Shown here in pieces: positions 1 through 5,397 of a stretch of 7,643 nt of DNA (the first letter of the stretch is position 1; each line of letters begins with the position of its first letter). A program made the translations under genes and the position numbers. Location of the stretch: assembly GCA_018969885.1 (NCBI GenBank), contig JAGWXN010000161.1, positions 1-7,643 on the forward strand, written 5' to 3'. The notes beneath the pieces were generated by a model. It made no database searches. It saw nothing but the letters and a program-made list of their open reading frames with translations, and had not been told where the DNA came from. This stretch comes from Betaproteobacteria bacterium. GTDB taxonomy: Bacteria; Pseudomonadota; Gammaproteobacteria; Burkholderiales; Burkholderiaceae.

Positions 1-494
1 CGCCGGGCGAGCCCGCCCAGTGCGGCCTCTACCGCATCCAGGTCGTGATGACGGTAGATCTGCTGACCCAGCACGTTATCGAACAGCCAGGCGGCGTCGG
101 GCCAGCGCGCCATGAGTGCTTCCAGCTGCAGCAGCGCGTCCAGCCGGTGCCAGTGCACCAACGTGCCTGCGCGCCCCAGGCGCCGTCCATGGCGCCAGGC
201 AAAGAGCGGGCGTGCCAGCGGGTCGATATCGATTGCTTCGATGGACCGGAACTGTTCGAGGAACCCGGTTGACATCATCCAGCCGGCGGACGCCCCCACC
301 AGCACCAGATGGCGAGACTCGAACTTCAGCGTGTTCAGCCAGCACGCGATCGCCTCCCGCGTCGGGCGCCAGCGTCCGGACGCCCTCAGGGCGCGAACAT
401 GCCAGACGGCGCCGCCGGTACGGTTCGGGCCGACCGAGGGCACCGGAAACGGGGGGGCTCGTTCAGCATCGAGGGTAGAGTGTGGAGCGGTCAT
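1..494 (-). CDS. Partial protein with SAM-methyltransferase-like Rossmann core (C-terminus beyond left edge)
   Basis: The reading frame is open from an ATG at 494 down to base 1, giving 164 residues without a stop; the C-terminus is outside the window. What can be seen is a hydrophobic strand followed by a glycine-containing turn at residues 63-74 (LVLVGASAGWMM). About 15 residues later comes IDIDP (88-92), and at 136-145 there is WLFDNVLGQQ. This order resembles motif I, the acidic end of strand 2, and a later core strand of class I SAM-dependent methyltransferases. The motif I glycines are not canonical, so methyl transfer is not established. There is no signal peptide, so the protein is probably cytoplasmic. 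No Shine-Dalgarno sequence precedes the ATG, but a TACAAT hexamer lies six bases before it (see the promoter entry). The gene is divergent from the SOUL gene. I do not recognise the specific family. The coding call is fairly secure; the fold is a moderate-confidence guess. Confidence 0.62.
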   Translation of the reverse strand, partial: MTAPHSTLDAERAPPFPVPSVGPNRTGGAVWHVRALRASGRWRPTREAIACWLNTLKFESRHLVLVGASAGWMMSTGFLEQFRSIEAIDIDPLARPLFAWRHGRRLGRAGTLVHWHRLDALLQLEALMARWPDAAWLFDNVLGQQIYRHHDLDAVEAALGGLAR

Positions 495-500
495 AAAGCC

Positions 501-506
501 ATTGTA
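501..506 (-). promoter_or_regulatory. Candidate -10 element (TACAAT) implying a leaderless transcript
   Basis: Read on the minus strand, TACAAT matches the sigma-70 -10 consensus at five of six positions. Its end is six bases from the ATG at 494, so transcription would begin at or next to the A of the start codon. No convincing -35 hexamer lies 16-18 bases upstream, and the upstream DNA is very GC-rich. The lack of a ribosome binding site for this gene fits a leaderless message, but a chance match cannot be excluded. Confidence 0.3.
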
Positions 507-619
507 GACAGGCGCGCCGCCGTGGGTTCCCGACCCGCCAACCTGGGCATGGCATCGGTTTCATCGAATCACTGAGGACAATCCGTCCATCCTTCCTATC
601 CCTCCTAACAGGCTGCACC

Positions 620-1219
620 ATGATTTCCGTTTTCAAGCGCGCCGTGCTGACCCTGGCGCTCGCCCTGGCCGCATCGTTTTCCCCGGAGTCCGCGATGGCC
701 GTATCCGAACCCGCCTTTACCATCGAGCGTCGCGAAGGCGAATTCGAACTTCGCGACTACCCCGGCTTTATCGTGGCCGAGACCAAGGTGGAAGGCGGCT
801 TTGACGAAGCAAGCCGCGCGGGCTTTCGGCGGGTGGCGGGCTATATCTTCGGCGGCAACAGCGGGCCCGACGGTCAGCCTGTAAAAATCGCCATGACTGC
901 ACCGGTCACTGTGGAACCCGCGGGCGGCGACCAATGGCGCCTGCACTTCGTGATGCCCGAGGACCTACGCTCGAGCACGCTACCCAAGCCATCGGATCCG
1001 TCGGTCAATCTTCGCGAGGTGCCGCGGCACCGGATGGCGGTGGTGCGCTTCGGCGTCTTCACCACCGAGGCAGCCATCAGCGAGCAGACGCGCAGACTGC
1101 GCGAGTGGGTCACCACCCAGGGCCTGCAGGCTGCGGGCGAGGCGCAGATTGCGCGCTACAACGATCCCTTCACCCTGCCCTGGAATCGGCGAAACGAAAT
1201 CATGATCCCGGTGCGCTGA
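620..1219 (+). CDS. SOUL family haem-binding protein, exported
   Basis: This 199-residue protein belongs to the SOUL/HBP haem-binding family, whose members bind haem or related tetrapyrroles; the physiological role of bacterial members is poorly defined. An N-terminal signal peptide is visible: K6/R7, a hydrophobic stretch at about 8-20, and an AMA cleavage site after residue 27, so the mature protein should be periplasmic. The family opening (FTIERREGEFELRDYPGF, 33-50) is followed by the hallmark IAMTAPV at 90-96 and the C-terminal block YNDPFTLPWNRRNEIMIPV at 180-198. The protein is full length for the bacterial family. The ATG at 620 starts directly on the signal peptide; the ribosome binding site is weak. 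It is a single-gene unit, divergent from the methyltransferase-like gene and converging tail-to-tail with the DUF2889 gene only 10 bases away. Family assignment is confident; haem binding in this protein is inferred. Confidence 0.92.
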   Translation: MISVFKRAVLTLALALAASFSPESAMAVSEPAFTIERREGEFELRDYPGFIVAETKVEGGFDEASRAGFRRVAGYIFGGNSGPDGQPVKIAMTAPVTVEPAGGDQWRLHFVMPEDLRSSTLPKPSDPSVNLREVPRHRMAVVRFGVFTTEAAISEQTRRLREWVTTQGLQAAGEAQIARYNDPFTLPWNRRNEIMIPVR

Positions 1220-1233
1220 GCGCGCGCCCTCAG
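1216..1233. terminator. Candidate bidirectional hairpin built on two opposing stop codons
   Basis: Between the SOUL and DUF2889 genes, CTGAG (1216-1220) and CTCAG (1229-1233) form a five-base-pair stem around an eight-base GC loop. The stem contains the TGA of the plus-strand gene (1217-1219) and the TGA of the minus-strand gene (1230-1232). No T-run follows on either strand, so as an intrinsic terminator it is weak. TGA and its opposite-strand copy pair by definition, so only the flanking G:C pairs are informative. Confidence 0.3.
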
Positions 1234-1850
1234 AGACCGCAGCCGGAGCTTGCGCCGAAGTGTGCGTCGGCGCGCTGGGCCTCCGTGCTCTGGTTGCCGG
1301 TATAGAACGCCGGAAAGTGCATGGCCACCACTCCCCGGTCAGCGGCGTAGGCGCTGCAGCTTTCCACTTTCAGGGGCTTACCCGACGGATCAAGTTGCGG
1401 CGGCTTTGCCAGCCGCACCTCAGCAAGCGTCTGGAAAGCTGCCGTTCCCATTGGGATCAACAGTTCCATGATGTGCGTGCAGGCTGCGCTTCGGCCGAGC
1501 TTGCGCTTCACCTCATTACTCCAGCCGGCCGCAATCCGCGTGCCGATCAGACGCTCGAGATTCGTACCGCCCTCGCGGCAGACCGGATAGGGGGTGGAAT
1601 CGCTCACCGATTCGATTTCGTGCACCACCAGGTCGGTATCCACCGCAATCCGAACCCACATGTCGTGCACCATCTCCCCAACCTTCACATGCCGATTCCC
1701 GGCGGGCGGTGAAAACGGCAGATCCTTGCTGTCGCTCACCCGGCCCTCAATCTCATACAACCCATCCTGACGATGGTAGCCACGCATGGTGATCGAGCGC
1801 AGATGCACCGGGCGACGACCAATCGAGGCGGGGCGTTCAGGCAAAGGCAT
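1230..1850 (-). CDS. DUF2889 domain protein
   Basis: The 206-residue product matches the DUF2889 family pattern as I know it. An early segment YHRQDGLYEIEGRVSDSKD spans 25-43, then VHDMWVRIAVDTDL (61-74) and a short CTHIMELL block (124-131). The end is CSAYAADRGVVAMHFPAFYTG (165-185). The family has no assigned function. Residues H62, D63, C91, C124, H126, E129, C165 and H178 would suit a metal site or a thiol active site, but that is speculation. No signal peptide or membrane segment is seen. The start is taken as ATG 1850 because AAGGA lies eight bases upstream (1859-1863); an in-frame TTG at 1880 would add ten residues but lacks such support. It is the last gene of the cyclase-FAH-DUF2889 operon, 35 bases after the FAH stop, which suggests a role in the same catabolic process. 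Confidence 0.85.
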   Translation of the reverse strand: MPLPERPASIGRRPVHLRSITMRGYHRQDGLYEIEGRVSDSKDLPFSPPAGNRHVKVGEMVHDMWVRIAVDTDLVVHEIESVSDSTPYPVCREGGTNLERLIGTRIAAGWSNEVKRKLGRSAACTHIMELLIPMGTAAFQTLAEVRLAKPPQLDPSGKPLKVESCSAYAADRGVVAMHFPAFYTGNQSTEAQRADAHFGASSGCGL

Positions 1851-1885
1851 GAGAGGAATCCTTGAATTGACAGAGGCCAACGCGC

Positions 1886-2824
1886 TCAGGCGCGAACAAT
1901 CCGATTCCTGAGTACACCAATGCGCTCGATTTCGAGTTCGACCACATCGCCGGGTTCGAGAAAGCGATCGATCTCAAGTCCGCATCCGGTTCCGACCGTG
2001 CCCGAGGCAATGACTTCGCCCGGGTAGAGCGTTTCCGACTGCGAGATGAAGGCAAGAATGTCGGGAAAGCCATGGTGCATGCCCGAGGAATTTCCGCCGC
2101 CACGTCGCTCGCCGTTCACCCTCACCTCCATGGCGAGCGTGTGCGGATCACCGATCTCGTCGGTGGTTACGATCCAGGGCCCCAGCACATTGCCGGTATC
2201 GAAGTCTTTGCCCTTCATTGGCCCCATGCCGAGCGGCCGCTCCACCATCTGAACGTCGCGCGCTGAAAAATCATTGAAGATGGTGAAACCGAAAATGTGT
2301 GACATCGCCTGGTCGCGGGCAATGTCACAGCCGCGCCGTCCGATCACGCAGGCGAGCTCCAGTTCATAGTCCATCAGTTCGGAGAAAGGCGGCCAGCGTA
2401 CGTCGGTTTCATGACCGACCACGCTCATGCGGTTGCATTTGTACCAGGTGGGGCGCTGGTACCAGACCGGCGAGACCGGGGCTGAGGGCTTGCCGGTGCG
2501 CTTTTCCCAGGTTTTCATGGCGTTTAGCAGATGCGCCTCGAACACCAGGCAATCGCGCATCTGGCGCGGCTCGGGTAACGGCGAGAGAAGCCGAACGCCG
2601 GCAAGCGGCTGCGCATGGGCCGCCGGCCAGCGCGCTGCCACCGCGCGCGCTGTATCCAGTGCGGCATCGCCTCCATCAATCAGATCCAGCATCGACTCAA
2701 AAGTCGGGCGGGCGAGCGCCAGTGCGGCCGCAGCCCGGGCCAGGTCGAGAATCTGGCCAAGTCGCGTATCGACCACGCCCACCGCACGCGTGCCGTCATC
2801 GCGAACAAAGGTGGCGAGCTTCAT
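1886..2824 (-). CDS. Fumarylacetoacetate hydrolase (FAH) family protein
   Basis: The 312-residue protein carries the FAH fold, whose members hydrolyse or decarboxylate C-C bonds beside a carbonyl in a metal-dependent reaction, usually late in aromatic or ring-cleavage catabolism. After an N-terminal domain (about 1-80), DCLVFEAH (91-98) is followed by MDYELELACVIG (151-162), HIFGFTIFNDFSARDVQ (176-192), MKGKDFDTG (203-211) and GTVGTGCGLE (275-284). These align with the metal ligands of mouse FAH as I recall them: D126, E199, E201 and D233 would be D91, E154, E156 and D185 here. The catalytic H133 and K253 would be H98 and K206. The full set suggests a hydrolase rather than a degenerate isomerase/decarboxylase relative. 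At 312 residues it is shorter than eukaryotic FAH (about 420). The protein is cytoplasmic. Its start is nine bases after the cyclase stop and has only a weak ribosome binding site, so translational coupling is likely. The substrate is unknown. Confidence 0.9.
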   Translation of the reverse strand: MKLATFVRDDGTRAVGVVDTRLGQILDLARAAAALALARPTFESMLDLIDGGDAALDTARAVAARWPAAHAQPLAGVRLLSPLPEPRQMRDCLVFEAHLLNAMKTWEKRTGKPSAPVSPVWYQRPTWYKCNRMSVVGHETDVRWPPFSELMDYELELACVIGRRGCDIARDQAMSHIFGFTIFNDFSARDVQMVERPLGMGPMKGKDFDTGNVLGPWIVTTDEIGDPHTLAMEVRVNGERRGGGNSSGMHHGFPDILAFISQSETLYPGEVIASGTVGTGCGLEIDRFLEPGDVVELEIERIGVLRNRIVRA

Positions 2825-2833
2825 GGTTGCGAC

Positions 2834-3610
2834 TCAGTCTTCGAAGATCGCAACGGCCCGGGTGAAGCCGGCCGATCCGCCGCGAACTTTCACCGGGAAA
2901 CAGGAGAGTGTGAATCCGTGCGCGGGCAGCACTTCGAGGTTGTGCATCTTTTCAATGTGGCAGTAGCCGATCTCACGCCCCGCCTTGTGACCTTCCCAGA
3001 TGACCCGCACGTCTCGGGTTTCGTCGTAGGTCTTGGCCATGTGCTTGAAGTGAGCGTCCCAGGACCAGCAGTCGGTGCCGGTAACGCGCACGCCGCGCGA
3101 GGTGAGATAGAGCGTTGCCTCGCGGCCCATTCCGCAGCCCGCCTCGACATAATCGGGATCGCCGAACCGCTTACCGGCTGAGGTGTTGACCACCACGATA
3201 TCGAAGGGCTTCAGCTCATGGCCAATACGCGCAAGCTCGCGCTCGACATCGGCCGCCTGCACCACGTAGCCGTCGGGGAAGTGTCGGAAGTCGAGCTTGA
3301 CCCCGCGCCCGAAGAACCACTCAAGCGGAATGACATCGATGGTGGCTGCAGGCTTACCCCGGTCCATGGTGGAGGCGAAATGCCAGGGCGCATCCACATG
3401 CGTGCCGTTGTGCGTGTTGACCTTGAGGAACTCAATCGCATATCCCTCGCCATCAATCAGCTCTTCGGGCTTGAGTTCGGCGTAGCGCCGGGCCACCAGC
3501 GGTGCGGTTTCCTTATGCGTGCGGTATTCGATGCTGGGCTCGAGCCCGGGCGGGTCGGAGCGTACGTCGTTTTCAATCGGTACCGACAGGTCGACAAAGC
3601 GTCGGGCCAT
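2834..3610 (-). CDS. Cyclase family metal-dependent hydrolase (kynurenine formamidase/isatin hydrolase-like)
   Basis: The 258-residue protein has the cyclase-family signature HNGTHVDAPWH at 67-77 (HxGTHxDxPxH). In this family it supplies divalent-metal ligands for hydrolysis of amides, lactams or related bonds. In KynB the ligands I recall are two His and one Asp of this motif plus a later His and Glu 12 residues apart. Here H67, H71 and D73 fit, and H208/E220 have exactly that spacing. It is about 50 residues longer than KynB (about 209), with extra length between motifs, nearer to isatin-hydrolase-like members. No other kynurenine-pathway gene is present, so a formamidase role is not assumed. 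No signal peptide is seen. ATG 3610 is supported by AAGGAG nine bases upstream (3620-3625). It is the first gene of the cyclase-FAH-DUF2889 operon and probably performs an early ring-opening or deacylation step; the substrate is unknown. Confidence 0.9.
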   Translation of the reverse strand: MARRFVDLSVPIENDVRSDPPGLEPSIEYRTHKETAPLVARRYAELKPEELIDGEGYAIEFLKVNTHNGTHVDAPWHFASTMDRGKPAATIDVIPLEWFFGRGVKLDFRHFPDGYVVQAADVERELARIGHELKPFDIVVVNTSAGKRFGDPDYVEAGCGMGREATLYLTSRGVRVTGTDCWSWDAHFKHMAKTYDETRDVRVIWEGHKAGREIGYCHIEKMHNLEVLPAHGFTLSCFPVKVRGGSAGFTRAVAIFED

Positions 3611-3640
3611 CTGGAGGGACTCCTTGCGAGGGGACGGGGG

Positions 3641-3670
3641 AGTCTAGTCCTGCTCCTTCGTCCACCGCAA
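3641..3670 (-). promoter_or_regulatory. Candidate sigma-70 promoter for the cyclase-FAH-DUF2889 operon
   Basis: On the minus strand TTGCGG (3665-3670) and TAGACT (3641-3646) are separated by 18 bases, and the -10-like element is about 30 bases from the cyclase ATG. Each hexamer matches the consensus only in part. The 99-base gap between the CBS gene and the cyclase gene is where an operon promoter would be expected. Support is weak beyond position and spacing. Confidence 0.28.
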
Positions 3671-3709
3671 GGTCGTGCGGTCCGTTCAGTGCGAAGCGGG
3701 CCCGGCTGA

Positions 3710-4153
3710 TCAATACTCGACCGAATGGCCTTTGATGTAGGTCTCGAGGTATTTGATCAGCTCACCCTGCTGCTGCATGATGTCTTTCACCACGTCGCCG
3801 ATTGACACCATGCCGGTGATGCGACCCGCGTCCGCCACCGGGAGGTGGCGAATGCTGCGGGTCATCATGATCTTCATGCAGTGATCAATGGTGTGCTCGG
3901 GCGAGACGGTGAGCGGGTCACGCGTCATGATTTCGGACACCAGCGTGGCGCCGGCGTCTTTGCCAGGAAGCAGCACACGGATCGCACAATCCCCCTGGGA
4001 CACGATGCCGGTCAGGTGGTCGTTATCGATGATCAGCACAGCACGGATCCGGTGCTCGCGCATCATGGTGAGCGCTTCCAGCACACTCGCGCTGGAGGGC
4101 AGGGACAAAATCTGACCCGATTTACGGGCAATACACGACTTGACGGTTGACAT
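3710..4153 (-). CDS. Small two-CBS-domain protein
   Basis: The 147-residue protein consists almost entirely of a tandem CBS (Bateman) pair, roughly residues 14-65 and 76-128. Such modules bind adenosine nucleotides or S-adenosyl ligands and act as energy or ligand sensors. Each repeat ends in the expected G-h-x-S-x-x-D pattern: GIVSQGD (49-55) and GMVSIGD (114-120). D55 and D120 are at the positions that contact ribose in family members. There is no fused enzyme, transporter or DNA-binding domain, so any regulatory partner is unknown. The frame stays open upstream to 4360, but ATG 4153 fits a free-standing CBS protein and has AGGGA five bases upstream (4159-4163). The gene lies on the same strand as the cyclase operon with a 99-base gap, and is divergent from the Bug gene. 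It may be an independent unit with no direct link to the catabolic genes. Confidence 0.9.
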   Translation of the reverse strand: MSTVKSCIARKSGQILSLPSSASVLEALTMMREHRIRAVLIIDNDHLTGIVSQGDCAIRVLLPGKDAGATLVSEIMTRDPLTVSPEHTIDHCMKIMMTRSIRHLPVADAGRITGMVSIGDVVKDIMQQQGELIKYLETYIKGHSVEY

Positions 4154-4369
4154 GAGAATCCCTGCGCGACCGGACTGATGCACCCATCCAACCACCGCGG
4201 AACGTGCTTGCGAGAGTTTCATGGGCATGCAGGCATAGGCCTGACCAGGCTCAAGACTAGCCGAACCAGCCTGGCGCTTGCGACAATCCCGATCAGGCCA
4301 TTCGACCATCGCGGCGCAAAACCGACGGCTGGCCTCGTATTCGCAGCGCTGGCGCAACACCCCCCGCTC

Positions 4370-4380
4370 GTGTTAAACAC
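4370..4380. promoter_or_regulatory. Perfect 11-base palindrome GTGTTAAACAC, candidate operator
   Basis: The site is GTGTT-A-AACAC, with five-base arms about a single central base, lying 44 bases before the Bug-family gene start. It is an AT-rich island in GC-rich DNA, which is typical of a promoter or operator position. A second palindrome follows ten bases downstream. No regulator gene is present in the window to link to it. Confidence 0.4.
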
Positions 4381-4390
4381 CCGACGAAGA

Positions 4391-4404
4391 CCTGATTGAT
4401 CAGG
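4391..4404. promoter_or_regulatory. Inverted repeat CCTGAT-TG-ATCAGG, candidate operator
   Basis: Six-base perfect arms flank a two-base spacer. The site ends six bases before the GAGGAG ribosome binding site of the Bug-family gene, where a bound protein or a small hairpin could block expression. A shorter, related sequence CCTGACCAGG with a similar CTCAAGA downstream flank occurs near 4242-4257. The arm symmetry suits a dimeric repressor such as a GntR- or IclR-type protein, which is inference. Confidence 0.4.
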
Positions 4405-4410
4405 CCTCAA

Positions 4411-4416
4411 GAGGAG
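4411..4416 (+). promoter_or_regulatory. Strong ribosome binding site of the Bug gene
   Basis: GAGGAG stands seven bases before ATG 4424, near-optimal complementarity and spacing, and fixes the start directly at the Tat-type signal peptide. It lies immediately beside the 4391-4404 inverted repeat. Confidence 0.75.
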
Positions 4417-4423
4417 ATCACCC

Positions 4424-5392
4424 ATGACCACGCGACGACAGGTGCTGGCCGCGGCGGGCGCAGCCGGGCTGGCGGGTGCCAGCCCGCTCACCCGCGCCCA
4501 GGCGTTCCCCAGCCGACCGATCCGCTACATCTGCCCGTGGCCCGCGGGCGGCTCCACCGATGCCGTGATGCGCGCGCTGGCGGAAAGCGCGAGCCGGGCC
4601 TTGGGTCAGCAGGTGGTGGTCGAGAACAAGCCAGGCGCAGGCGGCACGCTGGGGGCCAACGAGCTGGTCTCGGCGCGTCCGGATGGCTACACGCTTGCGC
4701 AGCTGCCGCATGGCGTGTTTCGGCTGCCCCACATGCAGAAAATGGCGTTCAACACGCTCACCGACTTCACCTGGATCGCCTGCCTCACCGGTTACACCTT
4801 CGGCATGGTCGTCCCGGCCGCGTCCCCCATCCAAAGCATCGCCGACCTGGTCGCCTGGGCCAAGGCGCGCCCGGGCGAATTCACCTATGGCTCAACCGGC
4901 ACGGGCACCAGCCCGCACCTGGCCGTTGAGGAATTCGCGCAGCGCGCGGGCATCCAGCTCAACCACGTTCCATTCAAAGGCAACGCCGAGAACATGCAGG
5001 CGGTGCTGGGCGGTCATGTGATGGCCGCGAGCGATGCGACCGGCTGGGGCCCTCACGTCGAATCAGGGCGGCTTCGACTGCTCGCCACCTATGGCAGCCG
5101 GCGCACCCGGCGCTGGCCCCAGGTGCCCACCCTCGACGAACTGGGCTACAAGACCGTGTCCGATTCGCCGTTTGGCGTCTGCGGCCCGAAAGGCATGGAT
5201 ACCGCGGTGGTCCAGACGATCCACGATGCTTTCCGAAAAACGCTGGACGATCCTTCCGTGCTGGCAAGCTTCGATCGTTATGATCAGACCGTGATCTACA
5301 AGAACACCGCAGACTACACACGCTTTGCTCGCGAAACCTTCGAGGCCGAGCGGGCGACCATCGAGCGACTCGGGCTTGCCCGGAAAGGCTGA
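4424..5392 (+). CDS. Bug-family (TctC-like) tripartite tricarboxylate transporter solute-binding protein
   Basis: The 322-residue periplasmic binding protein belongs to the Bug/TctC family, which captures carboxylates and related small organic molecules, formally for a TctAB permease. The N-terminus has a Tat-like twin-arginine motif (TRRQVL, 3-8), an alanine/glycine-rich hydrophobic stretch and a likely AQA cleavage site after residue 27. Family signatures are PWPAGGSTD (38-46), VENKPGAGG (66-74), PDGYTL (86-91), YGSTGTGTSPHLA (155-167) and VPFKGNAEN (182-190). The length is normal and the protein looks intact. No tctA or tctB gene is in the window, a common state for the expanded Bug families of Burkholderiales, where one permease may serve many binding proteins. 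The gene is the first of a two-gene unit with the SDR, whose start is five bases after its stop. The substrate cannot be read from sequence. Confidence 0.93.
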   Translation: MTTRRQVLAAAGAAGLAGASPLTRAQAFPSRPIRYICPWPAGGSTDAVMRALAESASRALGQQVVVENKPGAGGTLGANELVSARPDGYTLAQLPHGVFRLPHMQKMAFNTLTDFTWIACLTGYTFGMVVPAASPIQSIADLVAWAKARPGEFTYGSTGTGTSPHLAVEEFAQRAGIQLNHVPFKGNAENMQAVLGGHVMAASDATGWGPHVESGRLRLLATYGSRRTRRWPQVPTLDELGYKTVSDSPFGVCGPKGMDTAVVQTIHDAFRKTLDDPSVLASFDRYDQTVIYKNTADYTRFARETFEAERATIERLGLARKG

Positions 5393-5397
5393 CCGCG

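Noticed and set aside
491..502. Three-codon reading frame ATG-GCT-TTA-TGA overlapping the start of the left-edge gene on the minus strand
   Set aside because: Too short to judge; if TACAAT is the -10 element it would not be transcribed.
112..507. 131-codon plus-strand frame at the left edge
   Set aside because: It is antisense to the partial methyltransferase-like gene, whose translation has protein-like hydrophobic strands and motifs; the plus-strand frame has none.
1851..1880. TTG start adding ten residues to the DUF2889 protein
   Set aside because: The ATG at 1850 has AAGGA at eight bases' spacing; the TTG start has no comparable site.
2299..3181. Two long plus-strand open frames (2299-2865 and 2615-3181)
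   Set aside because: Both are antisense to the FAH and cyclase genes with low-complexity Arg/Ala-rich translations and no motifs.
2834..3610. Naming the cyclase-family gene kynB
   Set aside because: The metal ligands match, but the protein is about 50 residues longer than KynB and no tryptophan-degradation genes are nearby.
3664..3681. ACCGCA/TGCGGT stem with a six-base loop after the CBS gene, as a terminator
   Set aside because: It has no T-tract on either strand and its arm overlaps the candidate promoter of the cyclase operon; a short GC stem like this is likely by chance.
4154..4360. N-terminal extension of 69 residues in frame with the CBS gene
   Set aside because: It has no recognisable domain, lies where the divergent promoter region should be, and the ATG at 4153 has its own ribosome site and gives a normal-length two-CBS protein.
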